The notes beneath the pieces are model-generated. The model did no database searches, was not told where the DNA came from, and was given only the letters and a program-made list of their open reading frames with translations. A stretch of 50,283 nucleotides of DNA, taken from Rhodobacterales bacterium (GTDB lineage Bacteria; Pseudomonadota; Alphaproteobacteria; Rhodobacterales; Rhodobacteraceae). The translations under genes were made by a program, and so were the position numbers. The stretch covers positions 1-50,283 of the forward strand of contig QKJR01000082.1 of the NCBI GenBank assembly GCA_003249215.1, given 5' to 3'. Shown one piece after another: positions 22,132 to 32,292 of this stretch. Every line of letters begins with the position of its first letter. Within the stretch, counting starts at the first letter, position 1.

Positions 22132-24543
22132 TTGGGCAAGGACGAACCGACCCCGGGCGATGCGCGGTCGCGTCGCGACGCGCGGGCCGCGCGGATCGGC
22201 TGGCTCGCGGCGCTGGCGGGGCTCGTCCTTTTGGCCGAGCGGGTGGTGGCGCTCTTGCCCGATCTGACGGGGCTCGGGCCCGGCGCCGGGGTGCAGCTTC
22301 TGGCGAGGGGCCTCTGGCAGGACTGGCTCGGGCTGCTGGTCTTCACCTATCTGATCGTGTCGCTCTTGCGCTCCGAGCGGTTCGGCACCGGGCGCGCGCT
22401 CGCGGTGCTCCATGCCGGCGGGGTGGCGGTGCTCCTGCTCTGGGGGGCGGCGAACCTTCTGGCGCTCGACATGCTCGGCGCACCGGTCACCCGCGACTGG
22501 CTGGCCTATTCCGACATCGCCCATACCGATGTGATCCTCGACAGTCTGGCCGAGCTGGTGCCGCTGCGGGTGGTTCTGGGGCTCGGTGCGGCGCTTGTGG
22601 CGCTCTGGGCCGCCGCGCGGGCATTGGCCGCGCACCGCCGGCCGGGGGCGGGGCTTCTCCTCGGGCTTTATGGGCTCGGTATCGTCGCGGGGCTCGCGCT
22701 TGACGCAGGGCCGGGCGCGGCGGGGGGCGGGGCGGTCGCGCGTGCGCGACTGATGAACCCGGTCTGGGCCTTCGTGCAATCGCTCGGCGCGGCCGGGGGC
22801 GATGCGGCGGCGGCCGCGCTGGCCGCACCCGAGGCTGCGGGACCTGCCGGGGCCACGGCGGGCCCGGGCGCCTTCGCGACCGTGGCCGGCCTGCCGCGTC
22901 CCACGGCCCCCGCAAAACCGATCCGCAACGTGCTGCTCTTTGCCTATGAATCGATGCCCGCCGGTATGGCCGAGGGCTGGGGCGGGCGCTTCCCCGTCAC
23001 CCCGCATCTCAAGGCCGCACTGCCGCAGGCGCTCGCCTTCGACCGTGCCTATGCCCATGTGCCGGCCTCGAATTACTACCTCGTTTCGGCCTTCGCCGGG
23101 CTCGTGCCCGAGCTCTCGGCCACCTCGATGACCGAACCGGGCCGGCTCACCGGGTTCCCGAGCCTCGCGCGGGTCCTTGGCGCGGCGGGGCTGCGCAGTG
23201 CCTTTTTCAACTCCTCCGACAACCGCTTCCAGAACACCGGCGGCTTCGTCACCGAGATGGGCTTCGAACATGTCGTGGATTACCGCGACTGGAGCTGTGC
23301 CGACGGGATTTTCGCGGTCGACAGCATCACCGACAAGTTCCGCAATACCTCGTCCGACCTTTGCACCGCCGACCAGATCGCGGCCTGGATCGACGCAGCC
23401 CCCGACAGGCCCTTCTTCTTGGCCTTCCGGACGGGCATGACGCATTACCCCTATTTCCCGGGTCATGACCCGCAAAGCTACGGGCAGGACGAGACGCTCG
23501 ATCGCTATCTCAACGCGCTGCGGGTGGGCGATGCGGCCTTCGGGCAGATCATGGCGCATCTGGCCGCGCGCGGTCTGGCCGAGGAAACGCTGGTGGTGGT
23601 GATGGGCGATCACGGCGAGGCCTTCGGCGAGCACGGCACCTATGTCCATGCGGCGGGCATCTACGAGGAGAACGTCCACATTCCCTTCGCGCTGATCAAC
23701 CCGCAGCTCTTTGCCGGCACGCGCAGCGATCTGCTCGTCGGGCTCGAGGATCTCGCGCCGACGGTGACCGATCTGATGGGGCTGGCGGCCCCCTGGCAAT
23801 GGGAGGGGCGCTCGATCTTCGCGGCGGAGCGGCCCGACGGGCTTCTCGCCTTCGCGCCCTGGAACGGGTTCCAGATCGGCTTTCGTCAGGGGATGGAGAA
23901 ATTCATCTATAACGCGAGCACCGGCGAGGCGCGGCTCTTCGATCTGGGCGCCGATCCGCAGGAGCGCGACAATCGCGCCGCCGCCGATCCTGCTGCGGCC
24001 GAGGCCGCCCGCGCGCGCCTCTCGCGTGCCGTCGCCGCGCATCGCGATCATATCGGGGCGGTTCTCGCGGGGGCGGCGCCGGCGCGTTCGATCGAGCAGG
24101 AGACCGAGGTGGTTCTGACCGTCTCGGGCACCCGCTTCGGCGCGCCGCCCAAGGGCTGGGTGATGCTCGACGGCGCGCATCTGGGCGGCTTCGAGGTGCC
24201 CGGCGCGCCCGATACCACCAATGCCCCCGCGAGCCCCGACGCGATCCGCGCGGCACTGACCGAAGTGCGCCTGCCGCTCGAGGCCAAACACTGCGCGCAC
24301 GAGCTCGACATCTGGTTTCTCAACGACACCTGGGCGGGCGAGGGGCTGAGCGGAGATACCGATCTGGTGATCCGCTCGGTGCAGATCGGCGAGGCCATCT
24401 ATTTCGCGAACCGTTTCCGGCTGCTGACCGAGCATGCGGGCCTCCTCGATGGCGAGGATTTCCGGCTCTGGCGCAAGGGCGGTGTGGCCGTGGATCTGGA
24501 TTTGCCGGCCGACTGCCTCAGCGCGGCCCTTGGTGCGAATTAG
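22132..24543 (+). CDS. Membrane sulfatase/LtaS-like enzyme with C-terminal CBM36/60-like module
   Basis: This 803-residue protein has four to five N-terminal membrane helices (about residues 22-190) and a large extracytoplasmic alkaline-phosphatase-superfamily domain (about 262-645). The domain shows metal ligand E273 in YESMPAG, a likely nucleophile S313 in PASNYYLVSAF, H437 in MTHYPY and D493/H494 in VMGDHGEAFGEHG. Residues about 655-756 carry a module with FLNDTWAGEG and TDLVIRSVQIGE, resembling the Ca-dependent xylan-binding CBM36/CBM60 pattern. The family includes phosphoglycerol and phosphoethanolamine transferases. A TTG start at 22132 is supported by AGGAGG five bases upstream. Together with the downstream UDP-xylose genes it may modify a cell-surface polysaccharide. 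Confidence 0.82.
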   Translation: MGKDEPTPGDARSRRDARAARIGWLAALAGLVLLAERVVALLPDLTGLGPGAGVQLLARGLWQDWLGLLVFTYLIVSLLRSERFGTGRALAVLHAGGVAVLLLWGAANLLALDMLGAPVTRDWLAYSDIAHTDVILDSLAELVPLRVVLGLGAALVALWAAARALAAHRRPGAGLLLGLYGLGIVAGLALDAGPGAAGGGAVARARLMNPVWAFVQSLGAAGGDAAAAALAAPEAAGPAGATAGPGAFATVAGLPRPTAPAKPIRNVLLFAYESMPAGMAEGWGGRFPVTPHLKAALPQALAFDRAYAHVPASNYYLVSAFAGLVPELSATSMTEPGRLTGFPSLARVLGAAGLRSAFFNSSDNRFQNTGGFVTEMGFEHVVDYRDWSCADGIFAVDSITDKFRNTSSDLCTADQIAAWIDAAPDRPFFLAFRTGMTHYPYFPGHDPQSYGQDETLDRYLNALRVGDAAFGQIMAHLAARGLAEETLVVVMGDHGEAFGEHGTYVHAAGIYEENVHIPFALINPQLFAGTRSDLLVGLEDLAPTVTDLMGLAAPWQWEGRSIFAAERPDGLLAFAPWNGFQIGFRQGMEKFIYNASTGEARLFDLGADPQERDNRAAADPAAAEAARARLSRAVAAHRDHIGAVLAGAAPARSIEQETEVVLTVSGTRFGAPPKGWVMLDGAHLGGFEVPGAPDTTNAPASPDAIRAALTEVRLPLEAKHCAHELDIWFLNDTWAGEGLSGDTDLVIRSVQIGEAIYFANRFRLLTEHAGLLDGEDFRLWRKGGVAVDLDLPADCLSAALGAN

Positions 24544-24737
24544 GCGACGATCCCGATATCTGGAATTGATTGTCATCCAGTTCGCACGTAACCCGCGCGG
24601 AAATCCTAAGATGTTGACGCGCATCATGTTTCTTTCGGTAAATGATCTGTTAATATGTGACTTATGGATGACTGGATGTGATCCGAGTCTCCAACGGGCC
24701 GCGGGGGGGACACCATAGGCCCGGGAAGGAGGGTATC
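24544..24737. other. AT-rich intergenic region before the UDP-sugar genes
   Basis: This 194-base gap is clearly less GC-rich than its surroundings. TTGACG at 24614-24619 with GTAAAT 18 bases later (24638-24643) is a possible promoter. CATCCAGT (24575-24582) and ACTGGATG (24669-24676) are inverted copies about 86 bases apart. A separate promoter for the UDP-sugar/glycosyltransferase genes is likely here. Confidence 0.4.
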
Positions 24738-25783
<1,046 letters not shown>

Positions 25784-25787
<4 letters not shown>

Positions 25788-26803
25788 CCCTTCCGGACCG
25801 GGTTCTGGTGACGGGTGGTGCGGGCTATATCGGCGCGCAGTGCTGCAAGGCGCTGGCCGAGGCGGGCGTCACGCCGGTCACTTATGACAACCTCTCGCGC
25901 GGTCATGCCGATGCGGTGAAATGGGGGCCGCTCGTGGTCGGCGATCTGCGCGACACGGCGGCGCTCGATGCGGCACTCGCCACCCACCGGGTGGGCGCGG
26001 TGATCCATTTCGCCGCACTCGCCTATGTCGGCGAGAGCACGGCCGACCCGCAGAGCTATTACGACAACAACCTCGGCGGCATGATCGGCCTGCTCGGTGC
26101 GATGCGGCGCGCAGGGCTCGACCGGATCGTCTTCTCTTCGAGCTGCGCGACCTATGGCACGCCCGCGACCCTGCCGATTTCCGAGGACTGCCCGCAGGCG
26201 CCGATCAACCCCTATGGGCGCACCAAGCTCGCCTGTGAATGGATGCTGCGCGATGCCGGTGCCGCCTGGGGGCTGCGTCATGTCGCGCTGCGCTATTTCA
26301 ACGCTGCGGGTGCCGATCCCGCGGGCGAGACCGGCGAGCGCCACGACCCCGAGACCCATCTGATCCCGCTCGCGCTTCTGGCGGCGGCGGGGCGGGGCGG
26401 GGCGCTGCGCCTCTTCGGCACCGATTACGACACGCCCGACGGCACCTGCATCCGCGACTATATCCATGTCGCCGATCTGGCGCGGGCGCATCTGCTCGCG
26501 CTCGGGCATCTGGCGCAGGGCGGGCCGAGCGTGGCGCTCAATCTCGGGACCGGGCAGGGCGCCTCCGTGCGCGAGGTGGCGGCGATGGTCGAGCAGGTCA
26601 CCGGCCGCGCCGTGCCGATCGTAGAGGAGCCGCGCCGCGCGGGCGATCCGGGTGCGCTCTATGCCGATACCCGGCGCGCGGCCGAGGTGCTCGGCTTCCG
26701 CGCGCAATTCGGTCTGCGCGAGATCGTCGCCGATGCCGCGCCCTGGTTCGGGCATGTCCGCTCCGTTGCCCCCTCCGAGCTGCGGTCCTGCGGGGCGGCA
26801 TGA
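25784..26803 (+). CDS. galE: UDP-sugar 4-epimerase (GalE family)
   Basis: This 339-residue SDR epimerase has GGAGYIG at 11-17, the FSSSCATYG segment at 117-125, catalytic Y144-x3-K148 (PYGRTK) and the [12 protein letters not shown] motif typical of UDP-glucose 4-epimerases. It is translationally coupled (ATGA) both to the UDP-xylose synthase before it and the glycosyltransferase after it. In plants and some bacteria this family also epimerises UDP-xylose to UDP-arabinose. With UXS directly upstream, that activity is as likely here as UDP-glucose/UDP-galactose conversion. Confidence 0.87.
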
Positions 26804-28644
26804 AACCCCATCCCGCCCTCGCCCCCCGGCCGCTGCTGGCGCCCGTGGTGACCGGCGGCCGGGCTCTGCGCTACCGCATGGTGATTGCGCTCTGGCTCGT
26901 CTGTGCGGGCTGGTTCTGGGCGTGGTGGCTGCAACCGGCGCATATCCTCGGGCCAGGACGGTTCTGGCTCGTGACCGCGGCGATGGTCTGGATCTGGGGG
27001 ATGCAGCTCTATTTCGTGCTGGTCTTCCTGTTCGCGCGCCGCTCGGTGGCGCCCGATCCGGTGCCGGGGCGCTGGCGCGTCGCGATGATCACCACCAAGA
27101 CCCCGGCCGAGCCCTTTGCGGTGCTGCAGGCCACGCTCGAGGCGATGCTTGCGCAGGATTATCCGCATGACACCTGGCTCGCCGACGAAGACCCGTCGGA
27201 GGAGACCCGCGCCTGGTGCGCGGCCCATGGCGTGCGGATCTCCAGCCGCAAGGGCGTGGCCGAGTATCACCGCAGCGAATGGCCGCGCCGCACCCGCTGC
27301 AAGGAAGGCAATCTGGCCTATTTCTACGATCACTGGGGCTATGACGATTACGATATCGTCAGCCAGCTCGACGCCGATCACGTGCCCGGTCCCGGTTATC
27401 TGCGCGAGATGCTGCGCCCCTTTGCCGATCCGGCGGTAGGCTATGTCAGCGCGCCCTCGATCTGTGCGGCCAATGCCGCGCAGAGCTGGGCCGCGCGCAC
27501 CCGGCTCTATTCCGAGGCAGCCTTTCACGGCGTCTTTCAGGCGGGCTATACCGGGGTTCTGACGCCGATGTGCATCGGCTCGCATTACGCGGTGCGCACC
27601 GCGGCGCTGCGTGCGGCCGGTGGCCTTGGCCCGGAATTGGCCGAGGATCATTCCACCACGATGCTGATTTCCGCGGCCGGCTGGCGCGGGGTCCATGCGA
27701 TCGACGCGATTGCGGTGGGCGACGGGCCGGCCACGCTGCCCGATCTGGTGACGCAGGAATTCCAGTGGTCGCGCTCGCTGATGAGCCTGCTGCTGCGCTA
27801 CACGCCGCGCTATCTCGGGCGGCTGCCGCTGCGCCTGAAGCTGCTCTTTTTGCTCTGCCAGAGCTGGTACGCCTTTTTCGCGCTCACCATGGCCTCGATG
27901 TATCTGCTGCCGATCGTGGCGGTCAGCTTCGACATCCGCTTCGCCGATGTGACCTATCCGGCCTTCCTCGGGCATTCGCTGCCCTCGGTGGCGGTGATGG
28001 TGCTCTTTGCCAGGATGATGCGCCGCGACGGGCTCTTCCGGCCGCGCGACGCCCGCGTGATCGCCTGGGAAAAGGCGCTCTTCGTGCTGCTGCAATGGCC
28101 CTGGGTGCTCTGGGGATGCATCAGTGCGGTGCGCGACCGGCTGACCGGGCATTTCGTCGATTTCCGGATCACGCCGAAGGGCGAGGCGGCCTCGACCGCG
28201 CTGCCGGGGCGGATCTTCTGGCTCTATCTGTTGCTGGCCGCGGGGGCCGTGGCGCCCGTCCTTCTGGTGCCGCAGGTGCGCGAGGCGAGCGGCTTCTACC
28301 TGCTCTCGATCGTCAACGCGATCCTCTATGTGACGCTGCTCGGGGTGATTCTCGTCCATCACCGACGCGAGGCGCGGCGGCGCGGGAAAGCGCTCGAAAA
28401 TCGAGGGGAATTCAAGATTTACGCGGCCAGTTTGACCCTTGTCATGGCGCTTTGCCTCGGCGGGATCATACTGCGGGGCGATGCGAGCCTGCGGGCTCTC
28501 GCCGTCGGCCTCACGCCGCTGCAACTGACCCGGGTCGAATACGTCGTCTCGGGGGCAGGAATGGGACAGAACGGCGAGGTGCGCGTGCGCTTCGCACCAG
28601 ATCTGTCCGGCTGGTTCCCGGGGGAAAAGGAGGGGACGAAATGA
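26800..28644 (+). CDS. Processive GT2 glycosyltransferase, cellulose-synthase-like
   Basis: This 614-residue inner-membrane protein has two N-terminal helices (about 25-45 and 55-79), a cytosolic GT2 domain and a C-terminal block of helices. The GT2 motifs are ADEDP (128-132), LDADH (190-194) and the catalytic base region AEDHS (281-285). The usual QxxRW acceptor motif appears as QEFQW (319-323), with Gln in place of Arg. The layout matches BcsA-type synthases that extend and export beta-glycans. The C-terminal 70 residues form a further helix and a small extracytoplasmic tail. It is coupled to galE upstream and to a GH26-like hydrolase downstream, a common arrangement in beta-glycan synthesis loci. 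The polymer is unknown. Confidence 0.88.
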   Translation: MKPHPALAPRPLLAPVVTGGRALRYRMVIALWLVCAGWFWAWWLQPAHILGPGRFWLVTAAMVWIWGMQLYFVLVFLFARRSVAPDPVPGRWRVAMITTKTPAEPFAVLQATLEAMLAQDYPHDTWLADEDPSEETRAWCAAHGVRISSRKGVAEYHRSEWPRRTRCKEGNLAYFYDHWGYDDYDIVSQLDADHVPGPGYLREMLRPFADPAVGYVSAPSICAANAAQSWAARTRLYSEAAFHGVFQAGYTGVLTPMCIGSHYAVRTAALRAAGGLGPELAEDHSTTMLISAAGWRGVHAIDAIAVGDGPATLPDLVTQEFQWSRSLMSLLLRYTPRYLGRLPLRLKLLFLLCQSWYAFFALTMASMYLLPIVAVSFDIRFADVTYPAFLGHSLPSVAVMVLFARMMRRDGLFRPRDARVIAWEKALFVLLQWPWVLWGCISAVRDRLTGHFVDFRITPKGEAASTALPGRIFWLYLLLAAGAVAPVLLVPQVREASGFYLLSIVNAILYVTLLGVILVHHRREARRRGKALENRGEFKIYAASLTLVMALCLGGIILRGDASLRALAVGLTPLQLTRVEYVVSGAGMGQNGEVRVRFAPDLSGWFPGEKEGTK

Positions 28645-29537
28645 CGAAACGCCTGACAATTGGACTTGCCGCACTGGCGGCGGCGCTGTGCATCGCGGGG
28701 CCCGGCCGGGCCGATCCGGTCGAGGTGCCACCGGGGGATATTCCCTTCGGGGTCTATGACCCGGACGGGGATTTCTCGGCCAAGAATCCGGTCGTGATCG
28801 AGCATCTCTTCCTGCCTTGGGAAGACGTGTATCTGCCTTCGCTCAACGATGCCGATGCCTATGCGCTCGAACGCAACCGCGCGCTTCTGGTGACGCTGGA
28901 GCCCTGGACCTGGTCGCGCAACGAGCGCAACACCGCGCAATATCTGCGACGCGGGATCGCGCGCGGCGAATATGACCCGAACATGACCGCGGTCTGCGAC
29001 GTGCTCGGCACGCTCAAGAGCCCGGTCACCCTGCGCTTCGCCCATGAGATGGACGACCGCTCGGGGCAGTTCATCTGGGCCGGCTGGGCGCCCGAGGATT
29101 ATATCTCGGCCTATCGCCACATGATCGACCTGTGCCGTTCGCGCGCGCCGAATATCTCGGTGATGTGGTCGCCGCTCGGGGATGAGGAGATGGCCTCCTA
29201 TTATCCGGGTGACGATTATGCCGATCTGATCGGCCTCACGGTCTTCGGGCTGCAGGCTTGGGATCAGGCGAAATATGGCCATGACCGCAGCTTCGACGAG
29301 ATCTTCGCGCCCCGCTACGAGCGAGCGGCGGCCTTCGGCAAGCCGGTGGTGGTGGCCGAGCTCGGCTATGTTGGCGATGCGGCCTATGTGGAGATGTGGA
29401 AGCAAAGCGTCCGCGTCGAGAAGCCGCAATATCCGAGCCTCGTGGGCGTTGCCTATTTCAACCAGCACGAGGTCTATCCCTGGCCGGAAAACTTCGGCAC
29501 GCCGGATTGGCGGATGAAAAATCAGACCCTGAGATGA
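28641..29537 (+). CDS. Secreted GH26-like glycoside hydrolase
   Basis: This 298-residue protein has a signal peptide (cut near GRADP, about residue 24) and a TIM-barrel pattern. The likely acid/base is E136 in RFAHEMDD and the likely nucleophile E240 in VVVAELGYVG, with VMWSPLGDE between; these fit the GH26 (beta-mannanase / beta-1,3-1,4-glucanase) family. The ATG follows AAGGAGGGG and overlaps the glycosyltransferase stop by four bases. Hydrolases at the end of synthase operons usually trim or release the polymer, as BcsZ does for cellulose. A strong terminator follows at 29595. Confidence 0.82.
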   Translation: MTKRLTIGLAALAAALCIAGPGRADPVEVPPGDIPFGVYDPDGDFSAKNPVVIEHLFLPWEDVYLPSLNDADAYALERNRALLVTLEPWTWSRNERNTAQYLRRGIARGEYDPNMTAVCDVLGTLKSPVTLRFAHEMDDRSGQFIWAGWAPEDYISAYRHMIDLCRSRAPNISVMWSPLGDEEMASYYPGDDYADLIGLTVFGLQAWDQAKYGHDRSFDEIFAPRYERAAAFGKPVVVAELGYVGDAAYVEMWKQSVRVEKPQYPSLVGVAYFNQHEVYPWPENFGTPDWRMKNQTLR

Positions 29538-29594
29538 TCTGATGCCGCGATGCGGCGAAAATCCGCCGATCGCCACAAGCTGGCCAATTATCTG

Positions 29595-29627
29595 AAAACG
29601 CGGGGGAAGTTTTTCCCCCGCGTTTTT
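29595..29627 (+). terminator. Strong rho-independent terminator
   Basis: AAAACGCGGGGGAA (29595-29608) pairs perfectly over 14 bases with TTCCCCCGCGTTTT (29613-29626) around a four-base loop, with a run of T's. It works in either direction and closes the polysaccharide operon 57 bases after its last stop. Confidence 0.9.
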
Positions 29628-29770
29628 CGTGGCGCTGACACGCTCTTGCCACCTTTCCGCCCCGCTCCCGCTCTGGTTGACGCGTAAGTCTTTTCTTTGC
29701 GAAGGAGGACTATCCAAGAACGCAGCCCTTCTTCGCAGGGTCCAATGCGTCAGCAAGCGAGGCAGCAGGA

Positions 29771-30052
29771 ATGAACATCTTCTCCAAGATCCCGGGGTTC
29801 GTCGCGGTCGCGACCGTCGCCCTCGTCACGAGCCTTCCGGCCCAGGCCGAAACCCGTGTCGATCTCGGTCCGTCGAGCAAGGCCAGCGTGGTGAAAACCG
29901 CCGCCGGCAAGGGTGCGGCGCGGTTCGACTGGCTCAACCCGGGCAAGCCCGCCCCCGCGATGCAGGTCGCCGTCGCGACCCCGCCGGGCAACGGAAGCTG
30001 GATCTGCTCGCCCTCGGGCTTCGGCTCCAAATCCAAGTGCTATCGGCGCTGA
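29771..30052 (+). CDS. Small secreted protein of unknown function
   Basis: This 93-residue protein has a signal peptide (cut near PAQAE, about residue 26) and a basic mature part of about 66 residues with two cysteines (WICSPSG and KCYRR) that could form one disulfide. The terminator upstream and the divergent LysR gene downstream make it a single-gene unit. No family was recognised. AAGGAGG at 29702-29708 lies too far upstream to be its ribosome site; the weaker GAGG near 29758 is the candidate. A UUCG-loop hairpin (30081-30094) follows the gene. Confidence 0.65.
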   Translation: MNIFSKIPGFVAVATVALVTSLPAQAETRVDLGPSSKASVVKTAAGKGAARFDWLNPGKPAPAMQVAVATPPGNGSWICSPSGFGSKSKCYRR

Positions 30053-30107
30053 TCGCGTCTGAGACGATGGGCTCTGCGGCCGGCCTTCGGGCCGCGGTGC
30101 CGCGGGG

Positions 30108-30998
30108 CTAGCCTGCGGGTCCGAAGCGTTCGAGCAACGCCCGCGCCGCGCGCGAGCGGTAGCGCTCGGGGTGGATCAGCACCGAGAAATCACGCCGTGG
30201 CACGGGCGCCCAGTCGATCCGCCGCGTGACGATCCCCGGTGGGGCGCCATGCGCCGCGAGCACCCGCTCGGACAGGATCGCGACATACCGCCCGGCCGCA
30301 ACCGCCGCGAGGATCGCCTCGTTCGAGGGCAGCTCGAGCCCGATCCGCAGGTCGTTGACGTCGAAGCCGAGGGCGGCGAAATGCCCCTCGACGGCCGCGC
30401 GTGTGCCCGAGCCCGGCTCGCGCAGGATCCAGTCGAGCGCGCTGTAATCGGCGCCACGGATCGGTGCGCCCGCAAGCGGATGACCGGAGGCGCAGAGCAG
30501 CACGAGCTCGTCACGCGCCACCACCCGCCGGGTGAGTCCGCCCTGCGCCACATCCCCCTCGACGAAGCCGAGATCGGCCTCGCCCGCCTCGACCGCGCGG
30601 GCCACTTCGGTCGTGTTGCCGATACGGAGCGCGATCTCGATCCCCGGAAACCTCTCGTGCAGCGCGATCAGATACGGCGGCAGCCAATAGGAGGCGACGG
30701 TCTGGCTCGCGTGCAGGCGCAATGTGCCGCGCGCCTCCTCGGCCAGATCGGCGAGGGCGCGTTCGGCAAGCTCGGCCTGCGCAAGCGCCGCCCGGGCGGG
30801 CGCGATGAACTGCCGCCCGGCCTCGGTCAGCGCGATCCGCCGCCCGATCCGGTCGAAAAGCTTCAGCCCGTGGCGCGTCTCGAGCGCCGCGATCGCCGCC
30901 GAGACCGCGGATTGCGTGAGCCCCAGCGCCTCGGCCGCGCGGGTGACATGGGCGCGCTCGGCCACGGCGAGGAAGATGCGGAGCTGTTCATAGGTCAT
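30108..30998 (-). CDS. LysR-family regulator divergent from a YeiH-type exporter
   Basis: This 296-residue LysR protein begins MTYEQLRIFLAVAERAHVTR, with a helix-turn-helix AAEALGLTQSAVSAAI at about 20-35, followed by an effector domain of the CysB/CbbR type. LysR genes divergent from YeiH-type exporters occur widely, and some control sulfur-compound metabolism. The ATG at 30998 is preferred to a TTG at 31004. The divergent intergenic region holds an AATCCG-N5-CGGATT dyad suited to this regulator. Confidence 0.9.
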   Translation of the reverse strand: MTYEQLRIFLAVAERAHVTRAAEALGLTQSAVSAAIAALETRHGLKLFDRIGRRIALTEAGRQFIAPARAALAQAELAERALADLAEEARGTLRLHASQTVASYWLPPYLIALHERFPGIEIALRIGNTTEVARAVEAGEADLGFVEGDVAQGGLTRRVVARDELVLLCASGHPLAGAPIRGADYSALDWILREPGSGTRAAVEGHFAALGFDVNDLRIGLELPSNEAILAAVAAGRYVAILSERVLAAHGAPPGIVTRRIDWAPVPRRDFSVLIHPERYRSRAARALLERFGPAG

Positions 30999-31036
30999 AT
31001 TCAATCATTAGCAATTTCGATTGGAATGAACAAATC

Positions 31037-31053
31037 AATCCGTTGGACGGATT
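31037..31053 (+). promoter_or_regulatory. Candidate LysR operator in the LysR/YeiH divergent region
   Basis: AATCCG (31037-31042) and CGGATT (31048-31053) are perfect inverted arms five bases apart, in an AT-rich stretch midway between the two divergent starts. Confidence 0.5.
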
Positions 31054-31096
31054 AATGCTTCGGCGCGATGCTGCGGCGCAGTAACGGAGTTTCCAG

Positions 31097-32137
31097 ATGA
31101 CCGACCTCGCCGCCGCCCGCCCCCCTGCACGCCCCCCCATTCTCGCGCTTGCCGCGCGACTCGCGCCCGGGCTCGGGCTTGCCGCCGGGGTCGCGCTCGC
31201 CGCGATGGCGGTGCAGCGGCTCTCGGGCATTCCGGCGCTGAGCCCGCTCGTCGTCGCCATGCTGATCGGCGCGGGGATCCGCAACCTTGCCGGGCCGGTG
31301 CCGGTGGCGGCGCCCGGCATCGCCTTTTCGCTCAAGCGCGTCCTGCGCTTTGCGATCGTGCTTCTGGGTTTCAAACTGACGCTCGCACAGCTCGCCGCGA
31401 TCGGCCTGCCCGGGGCGCTCGTGGTCGTCACGACGCTCTCGGCCACCTTCGTCTTCACCAAGCTGATGGCGCGCGCATTGGGTGTCGAGCCGCGATTGGG
31501 GGAACTGATCGCGGCGGGCACCTCGGTCTGTGGCGCCTCGGCGGTGATCGCCTGCAACACGGTCACCCGCGGCAGCGACGAGGATGTCGCCTATGCGATC
31601 GCCTGTGTGACGCTCTTCGGCTCGCTCTCGATGGTGCTGATGCCGGTGCTGGCCGAGCCGCTGGGCCTCGCCGCGCGCAATTACGGCATCTGGGTCGGTG
31701 CGACGGTGCATGAGGTGGCGCAGGTCGCGGGCGCCGCCTTCGCCCGTGGCGAGATCGCGGGGCAGGCGGGCACGGTCGCGAAACTCAGCCGGGTCGTGCT
31801 GCTCGCGCCGCTCATCCTGATCCTCGGCCGGTTCGCGGCGGCGCGGGCCCGCGGCGAGGGCGCCGAGGGGCCGGGCGTAGGCCGTGCGCCGACGCCGTGG
31901 TTCGTCTTCGGCTTCCTCGCGGTGGTGGCGCTCAACTCGCTCGTGACCCTGCCCGAAGGGCTCAGCCGCGCGCTCGCCACCGGCACCGATTTCCTGCTCA
32001 CCCTCGCGCTCGCCGCGATGGGGCTCGAGACTGACCTGCGCCGGCTGCGGCTCAAGGGGCTGCGCCCGCTTGTGCTCGGGGCGCTCGCCTGGATGTTCAT
32101 TTCGCTCTTCGGTCTGGGGCTCGTGCTGACGATTTAG
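31097..32137 (+). CDS. YeiH/YadS-family putative sulfate exporter
   Basis: This 346-residue membrane protein has about ten helices. SPLVVAMLIGAGIRN, the signature GTSVCGASAVIACNTV near residues 140-155, and WVGATVHEVAQVAGAA match the UPF0324/YeiH family, annotated as putative sulfate or sulfite-compound exporters. The ATG at 31097 follows CGGAG. It is divergent from a LysR regulator, the usual arrangement. In sulfonate-using bacteria related proteins sit in desulfonation loci, but no such genes are seen here. Confidence 0.87.
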   Translation: MTDLAAARPPARPPILALAARLAPGLGLAAGVALAAMAVQRLSGIPALSPLVVAMLIGAGIRNLAGPVPVAAPGIAFSLKRVLRFAIVLLGFKLTLAQLAAIGLPGALVVVTTLSATFVFTKLMARALGVEPRLGELIAAGTSVCGASAVIACNTVTRGSDEDVAYAIACVTLFGSLSMVLMPVLAEPLGLAARNYGIWVGATVHEVAQVAGAAFARGEIAGQAGTVAKLSRVVLLAPLILILGRFAAARARGEGAEGPGVGRAPTPWFVFGFLAVVALNSLVTLPEGLSRALATGTDFLLTLALAAMGLETDLRRLRLKGLRPLVLGALAWMFISLFGLGLVLTI

Positions 32138-32201
32138 GCATTGCCCGGGAATTGATCGCGAAATCTTGAGAGGGGAGGCTGCGCACGCTGCATTGCGGCG
32201 A

Positions 32202-32241
32202 ATGTTACACTAACGTCATATAGACGTCATGCCAGCGTCTT
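32202..32241 (+). promoter_or_regulatory. Pho-box-like array upstream of plcP
   Basis: Four seven-base units spaced exactly 11 bases apart occur: ATGTTAC (32202), ACGTCAT (32213), ACGTCAT (32224) and GCGTCTT (32235). PhoB binds direct CTGTCAT-like heptamers with four-base spacers. The middle pair, ACGTCAT-N4-ACGTCAT, is a good match. The array ends 51 bases before the plcP start. Confidence 0.7.
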
Positions 32242-32292
32242 TCGCCCTTGGCACGAAGCGCCAGGCACGAAGATCAGTCGAAGGATCGAGCA

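Noticed and set aside
20587..24627. An open frame of about 1,346 codons on the minus strand opposite the Sel1 and sulfatase genes
   Set aside because: The translation is rich in Arg, Gly, His and Pro with no recognisable domain, as expected opposite GC-rich coding DNA; the plus-strand genes have clear signal peptides and motifs.
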